A stretch of DNA of 64,000 nucleotides from NCBI RefSeq assembly GCF_028453695.1, contig NC_135772.1, forward strand, positions 6,014,001 through 6,078,000. The letters run 5' to 3'. A program made the translations under genes and the position numbers. Below, piece by piece: positions 43,510-56,800 of the stretch (position 1 is the first letter of the stretch; every line of letters begins with the position of its first letter). This stretch comes from Augochlora pura. Lineage: Eukaryota; Arthropoda; Insecta; Hymenoptera; Halictidae. A model generated the notes under the pieces. It saw only the letters and a list, made by a program, of their open reading frames with translations. It made no database searches and had not been told where the DNA came from.

Positions 43510-46500
43510 ATATGTACATAATTGGCATCTTCAATATTTTTTCAATTTTACTATTTGGAAAATGACAGAAGATATTAGCTCTGATTTATGATTTATAATA
43601 GACCACTAGGGTAGCTTGCCTTAACGCGGAATATCTTTTCTGACGTACGTACGTGTTTTACTTGGAAAGAAGCGAACATTATAGTTTTTTTATTTTAATT
43701 TTTGGAAAATGTAAAAAATAAAAAATTATCTTAAAAATCTTTTTCGAATTAGTTACTAGTTTTAAAGGGAGTACAGTATTGAAGACAACTTAGAAAATCA
43801 AATGCTGCATTACACATTAAATATCAATTTTTTAATCAATTTTAAGAAATTGATTTCTCAGTGAAAGTTATGAGTAATATTAGAGATTACGTTTAATATT
43901 TAACTATAGGAAAATCATGAGCGAAATACTGTGCTCCGTGCATTCTTTCTTCCGAGGTAAATATTATTCACCCCGGCCAAAATCCTCCAAAGGGCGTATC
44001 AATCATCGATGTCATCGGAACTAATCGCGAGGATCGCGCGCGTGGCAAGGAAATCCGCCCCTATCGGCCGAGCAATCCGACTTGCCATCTTTTTTTCCTC
44101 TCTTTCTCGCCGCTCTCTCGTCGACAACGAGCGCGGCAACAAAATTATTCCGGCTGACGTATGAGTCAGGCAGACGATCCATTGTAAAAGCGGCATGGGC
44201 TCATAATCTGGCGATGTAGGATCTCCAGGCCGAGCTGACCGGAACTGCGCCTATGCTCTCTCGCCGGAAGTGCCGCTGCCACATGTAGTAATATAAATTA
44301 TAATGCCCTTACGGTTTTTCCTTTCGCGGATTTGCATTTAAAACGTTGGGATAGCCATTGTCGTTGAAATCGAGTCCGGCCGATTTTCATGGAAATAAGA
44401 AAACCGGCGTGCCGCCGGTTGCGTTTGCACCCCTCGGTCTTTTTTTTCACGGCGAAGATAAAAGCGCGCCCGAACGAGCGGTGGCCAGGGGGGCAGGTGG
44501 CGGACGACTGGGATACAGGTCCGTTGATTTCCATCGAATCGTGCCAAGGCTAATCGGAGATCAAATCTGGAAACGGCTCGCTTTCACCTACTCGGACAAT
44601 GGGCTCTCAAGCTTTTCTAATTCCTTTTTACTCTGTCCCGATTCTTTTTTTTCCTATTACATCTCTCGTCGAAGATCGTGCGCGCCGTGGATGCGTGAGA
44701 CTATAAGCTGGCGTTTCCTTAATTAGCTTAATACTAATTGCAAAACCGAGAACGTGCCAGAGTGGGTCGTTAACATTTTATGATTTGCTGGGGCCGATTG
44801 AACTCCTATGCGCAAGTAAGCTTCTTCTCTGGCAAAGGATGCTCTGGAACAGTATTTCCCAACGTGCGGCAGTTTTGACTATGCCCAGGATCAATTTGAA
44901 AACGATTTTTAGAATTCTAATGTTTCTACGAAAATTATAGTCGATCCAACGAGACGAGACTGTAAGTGTTAAACTAGCGTATGTGCATTACGCAAACTGA
45001 CGAGTTTATTGTGACAGTGGTCAAAATGAATAGAAACTAATAGAACTGAAATACTCAATTTTAAATAGTTCTACAAGTCTATTATTGTAATCCTTCGTTT
45101 CGTCATGTTTAGTTGAATGTGAATTTGGTGCTGTAAATATTTTGTTATTGAAGAGAGAAAATCTTCGAATTTATTGAACGCGCGATCTACTTCTTGGATG
45201 TAATCGTCGCTATAACTACTGTTTAAGTTCTCATTTAGCTCGCGTCTTTCACTTATTATAAATATTTAAAAGATACCATCGATAAGAGATCGATATCTTT
45301 TAGTTTAGATATGAAAAATGTCTTGCGAGACTCGACAAAGGAGCTCCTAAGATGAAAACTGATGTCGAGTTACACTCGACATAGGAGTTGCAAAGGGTTA
45401 ATTGTACCAGACGATCAAATTTAACTGGAATTTTATTATACAAATTACGAATTTATTCAGACTTCATTTCATTATACATGCAGAGTAATCTAATGAATTC
45501 ATTTCCATACGAGCTCCTTTATGCTTTGATTAATTGTAAAACAACTAGAAGTTCTACTGTTAACGAAGTTTATTTTCCATTAAATGGCACCGGTTGCACG
45601 GATTGGCTGTTTCAACGGTAGCTGAATTGCCGAACGTAATTAACTGAAGAATATTTTGCTGTTCTGGCGAGGTGTTAAGAAATTAGCGCAATTATTTTTC
45701 CGTACTTTCTACTTCATGGTACCGTGCAACATAGTCTACACAAATGATTAGCCCAAGACCGTTGATTAGATCGTGTTTCTAAATTGCAGAAATCAAGTTC
45801 TAAAACCACATTTTCTTGTGGACCAAATTTACGTTACCGCAGAACAGGTTCCGGATCACAGTCGAGTTATATCCACGTTCCATTAGTTAACTTTCTTTCG
45901 TTATTTTGTTATTTCTCTCGCAGGCTCGTTCTATTAACCCTGCTACGACCCTCAATTTCAACGTTTATTTTCCAGCGGCAGCTAATGACATTTTAGTCTC
46001 AGCGCGCGTTTCACGTCAGCCAATTTGTGTTGTTTTTCGTCATCTCTCATTAGCAGACAGCGAATGTTCGTGCGCGATAAATATGCAAAAAGCGTTTGAC
46101 ATTTAGGTATACACGAAAAATATGCAGATGTGTATATGTATAAAATAAGGAAATGTACATATTCGGAACAGTATTTTTTGCAATATCTCTGGCACAATTT
46201 CAACGTCAGAATGAATATTCGCAATTTTATAACATGAAAAGACACCGTTAACACATTTGCATATCTAATCAATTTCTTTGGATTTTTTAAAAATTAAACA
46301 CGAGTTTCCTAAATTTAGGACGTTTTTAAATTTTTAACTACTTCAGTTTCTTTCAATGTATTTGCATATTATAATTAAAGTGAAAGCTAATTTAACAAAT
46401 GTGTCAAATACTTTGTTTTTCGTTTATATTTTGTTTTTGGAAAAATTGGAAAATGACTTTCTTATGTTTATCTCACCGAACATCATGATTAGGTTAAAAA

Positions 46501-46772
46501 GTTGAGGACGCTACATAATTACAGTGAAACTTTTTATTTCTCTTCAATATTATTGCGACTGTCTGAACCATGGGATCGTAAATAAACCACAATTTGCTAA
46601 ATTGAAGTGCAGAACAAAATGAAGCAAGATAAAGTAACATCCGCGGATGATTTCTTATGTCTGAGGTATGCATGAGGGGGTGAAATAGTATTCGCAGATT
46701 GAATAATCGTCAATAATGGCAGTAACATCGAAATCTTGACTAAAAAGTCGCGTCCTGGGCCAACTCGACCGT
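43510..46772. other. Intergenic, includes GC island and one transposon end
   Basis: A GC-rich block at 43990-44720 has open frames but no recognised protein. At 45330-45401 the words GTCGAGTTACACTCGAC and GCAAAGGGTTAA look like one end of another TTAA-type element (end at 45397). I could not locate its partner end. The rest is AT-rich. Confidence 0.4.
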
Positions 46773-47992
46773 TCAGATTACGAACTGCCCGCGTTTTATG
46801 AATTCCACGATCCTCTGCACGGTGTTCTGGAACCGCAGGAAGTTTGTTCTGGCCTCGTCGGAGTTTTTCGACTGATAAATTAGGGTCGTGTACGCTGCCG
46901 TCAGTTCGGTGACCAATCTCTGCGCTCTTCTAGCAGCTGCGTCGATCGAACCAGTCGGTGTTTTGATACTTTGCGCCGTACGAATGATCTCGTCTTTGAC
47001 GAGGTTCACCAACCGGTCGTCGTCATTCTCGGTGGACTTGCCGCTCGAGATCACGTGAAAGATCTCCTTGATGGCTCCGTCCGCATCTGCAACACCAATT
47101 ATATATAATATTGTAACCGATGCCGAATTTAACACATTGAAAAAGTTCAACCCTCAAAAGTGCAACAAAATCATTTATTGTAATCGATTCATTTATATAG
47201 GAAATTAGCTGTTATTATGGAAACTATATAGTTAAAGTTTAGCAGAATGATTACTTTTAATTAATAACTTTCAACGAAACTCGATTCAAGCAACTATATC
47301 ATGAGTAAAATTAATTTTATAGATGAACGAAGTATGATATCAACCACCTATCACGAGCAATACCATCTTACTTATTTATTAACACTTTGAATAAGTATAT
47401 CTAGAGGGTCAAGAGACTTTACCAGGTAACTGAAGTTATCTTCAGTTTATTCAAATGATTAAACCAGGAAATTTTGTACTTTGTTCCTATTTCTTGTAAC
47501 TGATGTAGAAAACATTTATTTTACAAGTCTGCCGGATATCTATTACTAACAAAATCTCTTAATTTATTTCCCGCTGAAGAAACATGATCATCGTCCAATC
47601 TTTTGGCGAAGCTAAATTCTTGTCCTGCATTGTTCGTTAAACGTTTCCGACATAACTCAACAAAAAGTATCAAACTTCGCGAAATTAAAATATATGCAGC
47701 CGTCTTTACAAAACTATGAAGGCATTGGAAGCTATTACTTTTTACATGGGTATGTTTGAAAAACCCATAGCCGTAGTACAGTTTACCCCAAAAGCTATGG
47801 TGGCAAGCGATCGGTATTACGAAAATCTGTCGTTGTATCTGTATTATTTCGTTCACCTGACATCGTTCCTGTCCTCCTCACGATCGATTCCCATTGATCG
47901 TTTTCGGGATCGATCCCCAGCGATCGCGGGACGCCGCCGGCTAGGAGGACGATCGCGATCGTCCCGAGTATCGCCATCCTTGGACGTTCCAT
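46773..47992 (-). CDS. Secreted helical protein, family not recognised
   Basis: Three minus-strand exons (47857-47992, 47547-47624, 46773-47086) join in phase 1 at both junctions to 175 residues. Residues 1-26 form a signal peptide (MERPRMAILGTIAIVLLAGG then a likely cleavage after RSLG). The mature part begins IDPENDQWESIVRR, includes AGNKLRDFV, and in exon 3 becomes strongly helical (DRLVNLVKDEIIRTAQSI, DAAARRAQRLVTELTAAYTT, FLRFQNTVQRIVEFIKRG). There are no cysteines. The first donor is GTGAAC and the second the weaker GTAATA; the nearby alternative would run into a stop. GC-rich codon use in exon 3 differs from the flanks and supports real coding. Function is unknown. It stands alone, with no neighbour within 10 kb. 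Confidence 0.72.
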
Positions 47993-49566
47993 CGGGTGAA
48001 ACTGTCGGTCGGGAGCCCACCGATTTTCTCTTTTTATACTGCTACTCCGTGGACGGTCGAGGATCGCGTAGGGACATTATGTAAAATGTAATTTGTCGTG
48101 AGGCCGCGTACCGATCATTACGAATGATCTTGATGCGTGTCATTAAAATGAAAAGACAGAAGGGAAAGTGGAGCAGCGTGACGCACCGCAGGAAAGTATA
48201 CTGTTTCGTGGATCACTTTGATTTTCACGTTTCGACGTTTACGGGAGCCTCTCCGCCGAGGAAAACTGCAATCGCGTGAAAGTGCAAACGCGCCGGTTTT
48301 TCATACACGGTCGAAACATTTTTACGTGATATATTGTTCTTTTCTCGTTTAGTCTGAACTAAATCGAAAAGTGAACTCTGTTTAATTATAAAAAAGGTTT
48401 TTCGACATATCATAACTATTCTTGCGGATTTATAACTACGAGCCGATGATTCTAATAGTTTTGCCTGATAAACTCTTTGGTGATGAGTCGTTGTAGTTAT
48501 CAAACAAATATTTAAGTCTAATAATATTAAATTATTATTAGACTGTGCTTAATATGCTTTAGATAAATTAAAGTTCAGTGACTGTGGCAATATGTAGTTT
48601 AATTTTAGTACAGTATTACGTTTAGATCAAAGGGTTTGCAGCAATAAAAAGGCAGCTTCACTTTATAAATATTTTTTGTTACATTATCATGTTCTAGTAC
48701 AGGAAAATATGATCTTTCACTCTGTGTGAAATGACGTTAGCTTAAAGTAACAAAATCAGTAATTCAGTAATGTCAGTAATAAAGGAATAGTTTCATTTTA
48801 TATCTAATTGCATCGTTTGAATGTTCTATACATTATCCATTATAGTATTAATTATACGATTAATAATTGTAATGTGAATATAATGAGATAAATATAATTA
48901 AGCAGTATCATAATACAGTTTCAATACTTAAATCGTATTTATAGGAACTTTAAGAAAGATGTTACGTTTCATATTCAATCTGAAAATATATTAATATTAA
49001 TGTTGTAGCTGTCCATAAAATAACACGTTTCGAACAGATATTGATAATTTATTTATGTAAATTATTATATATAAAAGTGATTCTGCCTTTCTAATGTAGC
49101 AGTCGCTTCAATTCAATTATTAAAAGCGACTCGAGCCGATCAACTGTTACTAATCGCTAAATTAATAATAAAAAGAGAAACTAAAATAAGAATACTACTA
49201 TTAAAATATTGCATCATAATTACGATAAAACAATTTTTGTTATCAGTTGGTACGTTTACGAAATTCTGACTAAACAGTATTCGATCCTACCAGTATTATT
49301 AATAATTTTTATAACATCATCCAAAAATCAGAAACGATTTTACCGCGTAATTTCCTTCGTGTCAAGGTTATGTCATCCATGTTACACGTGTCATTCATGA
49401 CACGCATTGTGTAAACCTTAATCATACAAGCGAAAAAGCAAAACCACTGAGCGATTTTGATTTTGTAAAAACAGAGTATGGTTTGTAGTTGATTATAGCT
49501 GTTAATTGAATTTTTAAAATATTTCCCTCGGATTTCCGCTTACGTTAGTAAAAGCGCAATATTATA
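47993..49566. other. Upstream of the secreted-protein gene, AT-rich
   Basis: The first 100 bp presumably hold the promoter; TTTTTATACTGCTACT (about 48031-48046) carries a TATA-like box on one strand. The rest is AT-rich DNA without a supported gene. Confidence 0.35.
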
Positions 49567-49975
49567 TTAGGTTGGTAAGAAATTAATGTTGGTTTTCGAA
49601 CTTTCGAACTTTAACGCATGTTTCGGGATAAAAAATCACTTTTATCTGTTTACTTTCCAATGTCATCTCACAGTACAGATGTCGTGCTGCATGCTGATAG
49701 GTATGCTTTTGTTTTACTCTTAATTTCTGCTCACTTGAAGTTATTGACTTCGTAATGGATACTAAGCAAGTTCGTGTAATATTCGTTCGAAGAATTTATC
49801 AATTCCAGAACAACAGAATATTACGCTACTGGAATTAACAAACTGTCAATTTATTGGCAAAAATGTGTAGATTGTAATGGATCTTATTTTGATTAAAAAA
49901 AAACTTATTCCGATTTGTGTTATGTCGATTTAAAGATATAGTTTGGAAACCGACATTATTTTCTTACCAACCTAA
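49567..49975 (+). mobile_element. Internally deleted mariner element
   Basis: A 409-bp element with TIRs beginning TTAGGTTGGTAAGAAA at both ends and a TA target duplication (49565-49566 and 49976-49977). Two scraps of transposase remain: a start codon at 49755 with MDTKQVRVIFVRRIYQF, and the family-typical C-terminus WQKCVDCNGSYFD before a TAA. The catalytic region is missing. It is a MITE-like deletion derivative that could only move with an enzyme supplied elsewhere. Confidence 0.85.
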
Positions 49976-51944
49976 TAGTACAGTGCATCGAACGAATCAC
50001 GCGATTTTTGCCTGTGGAACAACAGGCTCAACAGGTCGTCGTGTCGCGTCGTCGTTTCGGTTCCCCCTCGAAAAACGGAGAAACGACGCCGATGCTGGCT
50101 GTCGGTAAAAGTGCGTGAATATAGGGAGGGAGTGCATCCAGCCATGATTCCTCCTCACCGATTTTTACCCCTTTCCTGTCCCCTGCACCACGCTCCCTCA
50201 TTCAAACACGCCGACCCGATGGCTCGCGATTAAAGCCCGCAGAGGTTTCCAGAATTCGTGTTTCGCAAAGGATGCGCCCACTTTCACCGACGATACACTT
50301 CGGAACGAACCGCAGGCGCGTCGCACTCCGCTGTCTTTACAGTCCTGTTATGCGATCCTCTTTTTCGCGATGACACCGAAAAAAACTTCTTCCATTACAC
50401 TGATATTTTGACTGCAAACCTTTACGTAATCCCCTATTTTTGAAGCTTACTTTTTAGGAAATGAAATGGGAAATACTATTTCTGATTGAAAAGTTCATTG
50501 TAACAATATCAAACTAAAACATACTGAACATTTCAGGTAACGAAGTTTCTTTCTTACATTCTCATTTATTTAAATGTAATCGCTCGGTTCATAAATTCTC
50601 ATGGTTTTGATTTCGATTTAAATTTTCTGCATAATAATTAACAGTTATATCTTATTATGTCTTATTCGGTGCGAGTAACAAAGTGATCAGTTTGTTGAAA
50701 ACTATGGAGTGTCAAGATAACAATTATGCATTCCTTCTGCAATTTATTCTTCGACCGACTTATCTCACTTTGTATGTTTTATTAGTAAAATGCAAGACCC
50801 ACATTTAGCTTTACTAAGTTATTGTTATAATTTCACCTCATTGTATATTTGCGTTGAATTTTCGTATAATGAAGTAATCTATTTTGTTGGTACTATCGTT
50901 ACGAAACAAGAATAAATTAGCTTTTCTCTATTTTTCCTTTTTATTTATGAATTAATTTATGTCTTTTTAGAAAAATGTTTTTCGTTGCAATCTCAAACAT
51001 GGCGTGCTTCAATTATTATCGTATTAAGTACAACATGTATAGGAACTAATCAGTTTTGGGGTGGTTTCATAATTACGAGAGGCGGTGTAGTTATCACTTA
51101 CAAACAGTCCACTTATTACCAAGGGAAGTGAACGAAAGAGCCATTGTATTATCAAATGATCTAACAACGAAGGGTATTGGGAACATCTCGAGTCCCATTA
51201 TTAACGTTTTCAGCGGAGTACATGCTCAACGGAGGGCTGACTTTCGTATCTCTGATCGACGTAACAAAGAATAGTGGATGGACATCCCAGCGTCCGCGAA
51301 GTTCCCGTCAATGCGTCCCCCATGGGGACACGATCGGACAGACAGACAGACAGACGTAGGAGTCTCTCGTCTCGGGCACGTTCACTCGTGGGATGAATGG
51401 AAATACGGGTACTTGAGTAAGCTTAAATTACATTTCATTCATGCAGGAAAAGCAGACACGCGGGAGTCGGCCTTCCGGCTAGCGTTGCATACGCGGAGAA
51501 ACAGCCGGAGAGCTTCTGCGTAATAATGGCCGGTCTATAATGTGTATTATCCCCGACATCCTGCGGCACCGTCTCCTTTTGCGTACACCATACTGGCTTT
51601 TCCTAGATATTCACTGCCCGGGCTCGGTTGCGACAGCTAATCGGACGGTGTGCACCCCGCGTTTCGCCTTTTCCCAGCCGAGCCGGTCTTGAAATCGTCC
51701 GACGCGCGGTGCCGTTGCGCAAAAACCGAGGCGCGTCGAATGCTTTGGAATCGCACGAAGTAAAATCCTTTTGATACCTGGAAAAACAATCGTGAACAAA
51801 CTCGGGGATTCTCTTTTGATTTGACCTTTTTTGCTTCCGGTTAACGTTCAACCACCAACCGAATTATGACAGCCCCAATGAAACTTTAAAGAAGTTAATT
51901 TACGTCGATGTAATTGTTTAAAGGCTCGTGTAATTCTGTATTAA
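49976..51944. other. Intergenic or intronic, no gene seen
   Basis: GC-balanced at 50000-50370 and 51050-51860, AT-rich between. A GACA microsatellite lies at 51336-51355. No supported gene. Confidence 0.4.
51336..51355. repeat. GACA tetranucleotide repeat
   Basis: About five GACA units. Confidence 0.85.
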
Positions 51945-52151
51945 CCCCTTAATAATAATAAGCACTTATATACGAATGTTTATCCGTTCCTTTAAGTAGA
52001 AATCACATTTTATTCTCTCATCACCAATATTTAAACATTCGAGTACATGTAAGGACACAATAAATATAAAATTCCTTTTTCTTTTAAGGAATTAGTGCGA
52101 TGGAACAAATTCTAGTCATAACAATGGTAAAGAAAATGGTACGGCAAGGGG
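51945..52151. mobile_element. TTAA-flanked non-autonomous element, shorter copy
   Basis: A 207-bp segment between TTAA at 51941-51944 and 52152-52155, with CCCCTTA and CAAGGGG ends. Read on the minus strand it starts CCCCTTGCCGTACCATTTTC and parallels the element at 29080 along most of its length (for example the GTTTAAATATT and GGAACGGA words), with a rearranged far end. The two are members of one family. Confidence 0.6.
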
Positions 52152-53574
52152 TTAACTTATCAAGTTTGTAATGTTTCAACGTATATTCCAAAGCAAATGT
52201 GCAATATTTACCGAAACAATATGGTCGTCGCGTAGTTGGCGCCGCTCTGGCTCTGAATGAAATGTACACAATACGAATGGAAATTGAGAAAGGGGTGGAA
52301 TTTTCCATGGGTGTTTGATGCGTTAACATATTCAACCAAATGGCGCACAGTTTCAGCAATATTAAGTTAATATAAAAAAAGAACAATTAGTCTTTTTCTT
52401 TGAGTAATTCGATATTTTATATGACACGACCTATAATAGCAATATCAATGTAACAACATCAAGTGTTGATCTATTTGTGATTTTAATTCAACCTGCAAAT
52501 AAATAACAAGGTATTTCGTGTTAACGAGATAACAGCACAGCTGTGAGTTGTGTTTATCATTTGATGAAAAAACCTCTGTGCACTGTCTAACCTCCTGATG
52601 TGCCATTTTCACAATACTTTCTGCATACGCATAACTTCTCTTGCCAAAAATGTAAACAAATTTGTTGGCAACTAATGAGTTAACAAGTTATTGCTAGAAA
52701 TATTCACCGCAAGCTGGACTCGTCGGAGAATGGTAAGGGGTTCAAAGGCAGTAACTCTTTCTAAAATGGACCAATAATGGATAGTCGAATAACAATATTT
52801 CTACACTCAGTCCAAATCGACTCCCGCAGTCCGAGCGTTAACGAGGGCATAACATTTCATCGGTACGGCGGGTATACAAAGATCGTCCGTCGCCCCAAAA
52901 AGCGTATTGCCCGTGTCTCTGATCCGACAAATCCGTCGGTCGAAGACAGACAAAATATCGATCTCGCGTACCATCGATCACGATCTTATCGGTCCAATCC
53001 CGGGGCCCGGGTTGCAAGCGTCGGATGACGAGGAAACACTTCGCTCCGCTCCGTAGCGAGCCGATGCGAGAGCGTTCCACACGTTGGAGGTGATCCACGA
53101 TCGGTGGACACAATGAGTGTGCAGAAGCGAGACCGACCGAGTAAAGAGGCGAGAAACGAGCCTGGGGCCCCCCCTAGCAGACTCTTTATTCTTTGGTATC
53201 AGCAACAGGCAACGACGGTAACAACGTGGCCTATTATGAGCCGATCGCGTGAGACACAATGATCAATGCCAACCGGCGCGTCGTGGACCCGGTGAATCGA
53301 GGGACGCGCGTTTCTTCGCTTGGGATTATGGCACCGGGAGAGGGCCACCGAAGATCGACAGGGCCGATTACGTCCGCGATGACTTTAAGCCACGTTTAAA
53401 TGCTGTCCATTCTTTTTCTCTGCAGGCTTGACCCCTGGCCGGCCGCGTACCCGTGAGCCGATTTTCTGATTCCGCCTTTCTTTTACCTTCTTTCTTCGTA
53501 GCTTTCGTTCCATTGCATTTCGTTTCGCGGGGCGAGGGCTTCGTCGTGCAATTGGTCTCGGAAATCCTGATTAA
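52152..53574. other. Intergenic, with a third family fragment
   Basis: At 52713-52737, GGACTCGTCGGAGAATGGTAAGGGG closely resembles the right end of the 29080 element, so another partial copy probably ends near 52737. The block at 52780-53450 is GC-rich; its open frames on both strands are not recognised. Confidence 0.35.
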
Positions 53575-53881
53575 CCCCTTAACCTACGATTTAGTTTCGA
53601 ATATTTCGGGCCGAAAACGTATACAAGCTCGCGCAGATGATCGGGCCAATCTTAAATATTATATAATCGTAAATAAACTTTTTGTAGTACTTGCATCTAC
53701 CACAATTATTACATCGCGTTGTAACTACTTATCATATTCCACAAATATTTATAGCTTTAGAAGGGCGCCGCCGCTAATATTCATGTTTGGCTCGATCATC
53801 GTATTACGGGCTATGCCCGTAATATTTACGTTTGACCAGATCATCTACTACGGGCTATGCCCGTCATTGTAGGTTAAGGGG
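53575..53881. mobile_element. TTAA-flanked MITE with 16-bp TIRs
   Basis: A 307-bp element flanked by TTAA (53571-53574 and 53882-53885). It starts CCCCTTAACCTACGAT and its reverse complement starts CCCCTTAACCTACAAT, giving 16-bp TIRs with one mismatch. No coding capacity. Near the right end are two 44-45-bp tandem units (53775-53819 and 53820-53863), each ending in the perfect hairpin CGGGCTATGCCCG. Superfamily (piggyBac-like) is inferred from the TTAA duplication and CCC termini. Confidence 0.75.
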
Positions 53882-56800
53882 TTAAGATGTGTTATCATGT
53901 AGATTTTCTCCGATCCTGCACTGACCTTTTAGTCCTTCTGTTTGTTAGTTTTATTTTCGATTCTTTGCAGCGAAATTAAACGGGTCTTCTTCGCTGTCAT
54001 CTTTCTTCTTCGTTTTTACGGGGAAGTGATTTCGGATATTGCGATGGCTTAGGTCTTTATCTTCATGGAGAATAGAAATTGTCTGGGTCAGTTGCGAGAA
54101 ACAGGAATCATTTAAAAATGTTTTTCTCTAATAACCTTAATCTTAAGTTGAACGTAACGTATTGATAGTTCTCAATGCTTTTAATTTTCCTGCTATTTTA
54201 AATGGTAATTACTCATTATGGCCAGAAATGTATTAAATCGACTCCCAATGTTCAAAGCTTATCTGTCTTGTTTTCGTGTTAGTCGAGTGATTTTATCGGA
54301 GGTGTTACAAAGCAGTCTAGATTCCTTTTTCCTTAAAAAATGCTTTAGTAATGCAACGGAGGCAACTTTCTCCCAGGCCTCTAACTCGAATCAAATATTT
54401 AAAAATTTGTTGTTCCTAATTGTAACTTCGCTTCCAATTAAAATGAAATTCAGTCGGAACGTTCAATTTGATAGAGGATTTCGAGGGCTTCGCACTAAAC
54501 GACCACCGGTGTCTTGTAAGAACAAGTCGCAATTTAGCCAGTCATGCAGCACGCATAGCGACGGGTAGATCATCCCGCAGCGTAATTTAATTTTTCGCAA
54601 ATGAGCCATCGAAGATTAATATTCATAATTCTGTACACGTTGGATAACCGGTTATACAATATATATTACGTAACAATGTAGAGAGATTTAGAAGTGAAAG
54701 GGAGGCATTAGAACGGGCAACGGCTGTAGGGGTACCCAGAAACGGGACTTTTGCCGAGTTAATACAAAAGAGTGGGACAGGAAGACGAGATTCGGCATGG
54801 GTATCAACTGGTGCGTCTAATCCTCACAAAAAACTATGTGTCCACAGCCGGGAAGAAACACGCTGTGAAATTCGTAAAATTGTTTCACTCCTGCCCACCG
54901 AAGTTGCCTCAACTTCCTTGAAAGTAGCATATCACTACCGTGCATCCTATCGTGAATACAATATTAATGAAAACACAGACTTGCATATTAAATAAACGTA
55001 CTCGTAGAGAATATCAATTGAGTGTTCTCTAGAAAAAGTATTGCTATTATCAAACATTTCTTCTTCATATCTGCTTAACATATTGTAGCGACTATAGGTA
55101 TGACTTTCGTATTTATAAATATAATTAAGAAAGTCTTTTGTTTACAAAAAGTTATGTTAGAGCAAAATATTTTATTGAAACGAATGCTGTTAACTTTTTA
55201 GTAATCGTAATAAACAATTATGCTTTTTAATAATATTACACTTACCTTTGCATACCATAGATGTAACTTTCATTTTCGGCTCATCTATACATTCGCTGTA
55301 GGCTTATTATGTATTATGCATCTTATGCTAGAAGAGTAACATTAAATTAGTTAACGTTGCCACGACATAATGAATAAAATATGTTAGCCGGTGCAGCAGA
55401 TCGCAACAAAGAAAATGGATCATGGTAGATAGCAGGTGTACGAAACCACAGAATTAAGTCCACAGATCGATTTGTCGCCTGATTTCTCTTTGCGGAGCTG
55501 AGTCATTCGGTTTTTTGCTTGCTTCACGGTGAATCGAAAGCTGGTGCGATTTCCTAGGCGTAGAAATCTTTGTTCTCCCCCAGGACGGGATTAATCGTAT
55601 GGATTCACACTAACACTTGTTGCGAACTTCAGCTATAGCTCAACCAGCTGATTTCCATTTTGTCGTCGCACCGAGGATAGACTAATCCGGATCTTGTAAA
55701 AGTTGATATGAGACGTAAAAGCAAATCCGATTGCTATAATTGTTTAGTAAAGTAATCTGTTGTTTAACATTTTGTTTCTGCATCCATGTTTTGCAATATT
55801 TTATTTGAATTGCACTTAAACAATGGAATTTTTGTATGCCTGACAATTTTCAATAGATTTGATAGTTTTATTCTTTTAATATTAACGATACTGGACGTTA
55901 AATGTGGCTCACCTGTGTTGCCTTATAAAAATTATAAGATTGAATTCACTTAGATTTTTTCAATTTTTATACTAATAAGTGTTTGGACGAATAAATTTAT
56001 TTTCTGGTTTCCGAGGGAAGCTTCTTTGTATATTAATTCAATAATTGATTTAACCACTGAAAAATATTTCTTTTGATCTGTTTGTTCAAACTACCGTTTC
56101 TCGATATAATTATTAATGTATACATTAGTTATTATTTAAATAAATTTGAATGTAGAAAACATTATTCACAAGATGATACTAAAATTATATAAATAGCGAA
56201 TATTGTTGAGTCGATAGGAAGTGTTTTCAACCAACAAAAGTATCATTTGCTGATTAAAAATAATATTCTTAACACTTTAGCGACAAGTAGCCTTGGCAAC
56301 CAATGATTTGTTAGCTACAATTGAGGTAAAAGTGTTAGATTCCATATTGTTATACAGTTTTTTAAATATTAAATACCTTTGCAATGGATAAGATAAATAA
56401 AGCATATAGAATGAATATTATTCAGTGCTAATGTTATGAAAATATATAAATATTAGTTTACGGTCGAATGATCGGTCGAAAATCCTTATAAATATTGAAA
56501 GAAAAGGGTTTAATAATTATTTATGAATCTCCGAATTCAACACAGTTTGCGCTAATATGTTTTAGTAACTATAGTTGCGCGTTAGCTCCATGAAATGGAA
56601 ACGCTGGACGCTAACAGTTTCGGCTTGTTAGCGTTGTTTGATAACGTTGAGGTGGTTGACCAGCGATAGTTTATGGTGTTCGTCTCGATCGGCGTCGTGA
56701 ATTAATAATGTCGCATCAGGTGTAATCTGGAAGTGTGTTCTCTCGTACGTCGATGCACATCGACGCGCATTCGTTGTGCACATCATTCTTTCTTGTTAGA

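Noticed and set aside
47716..48084. 122-codon plus-strand open frame
   Set aside because: Antisense to exon 1 of the secreted-protein gene, which has a signal peptide and consistent splice phases.
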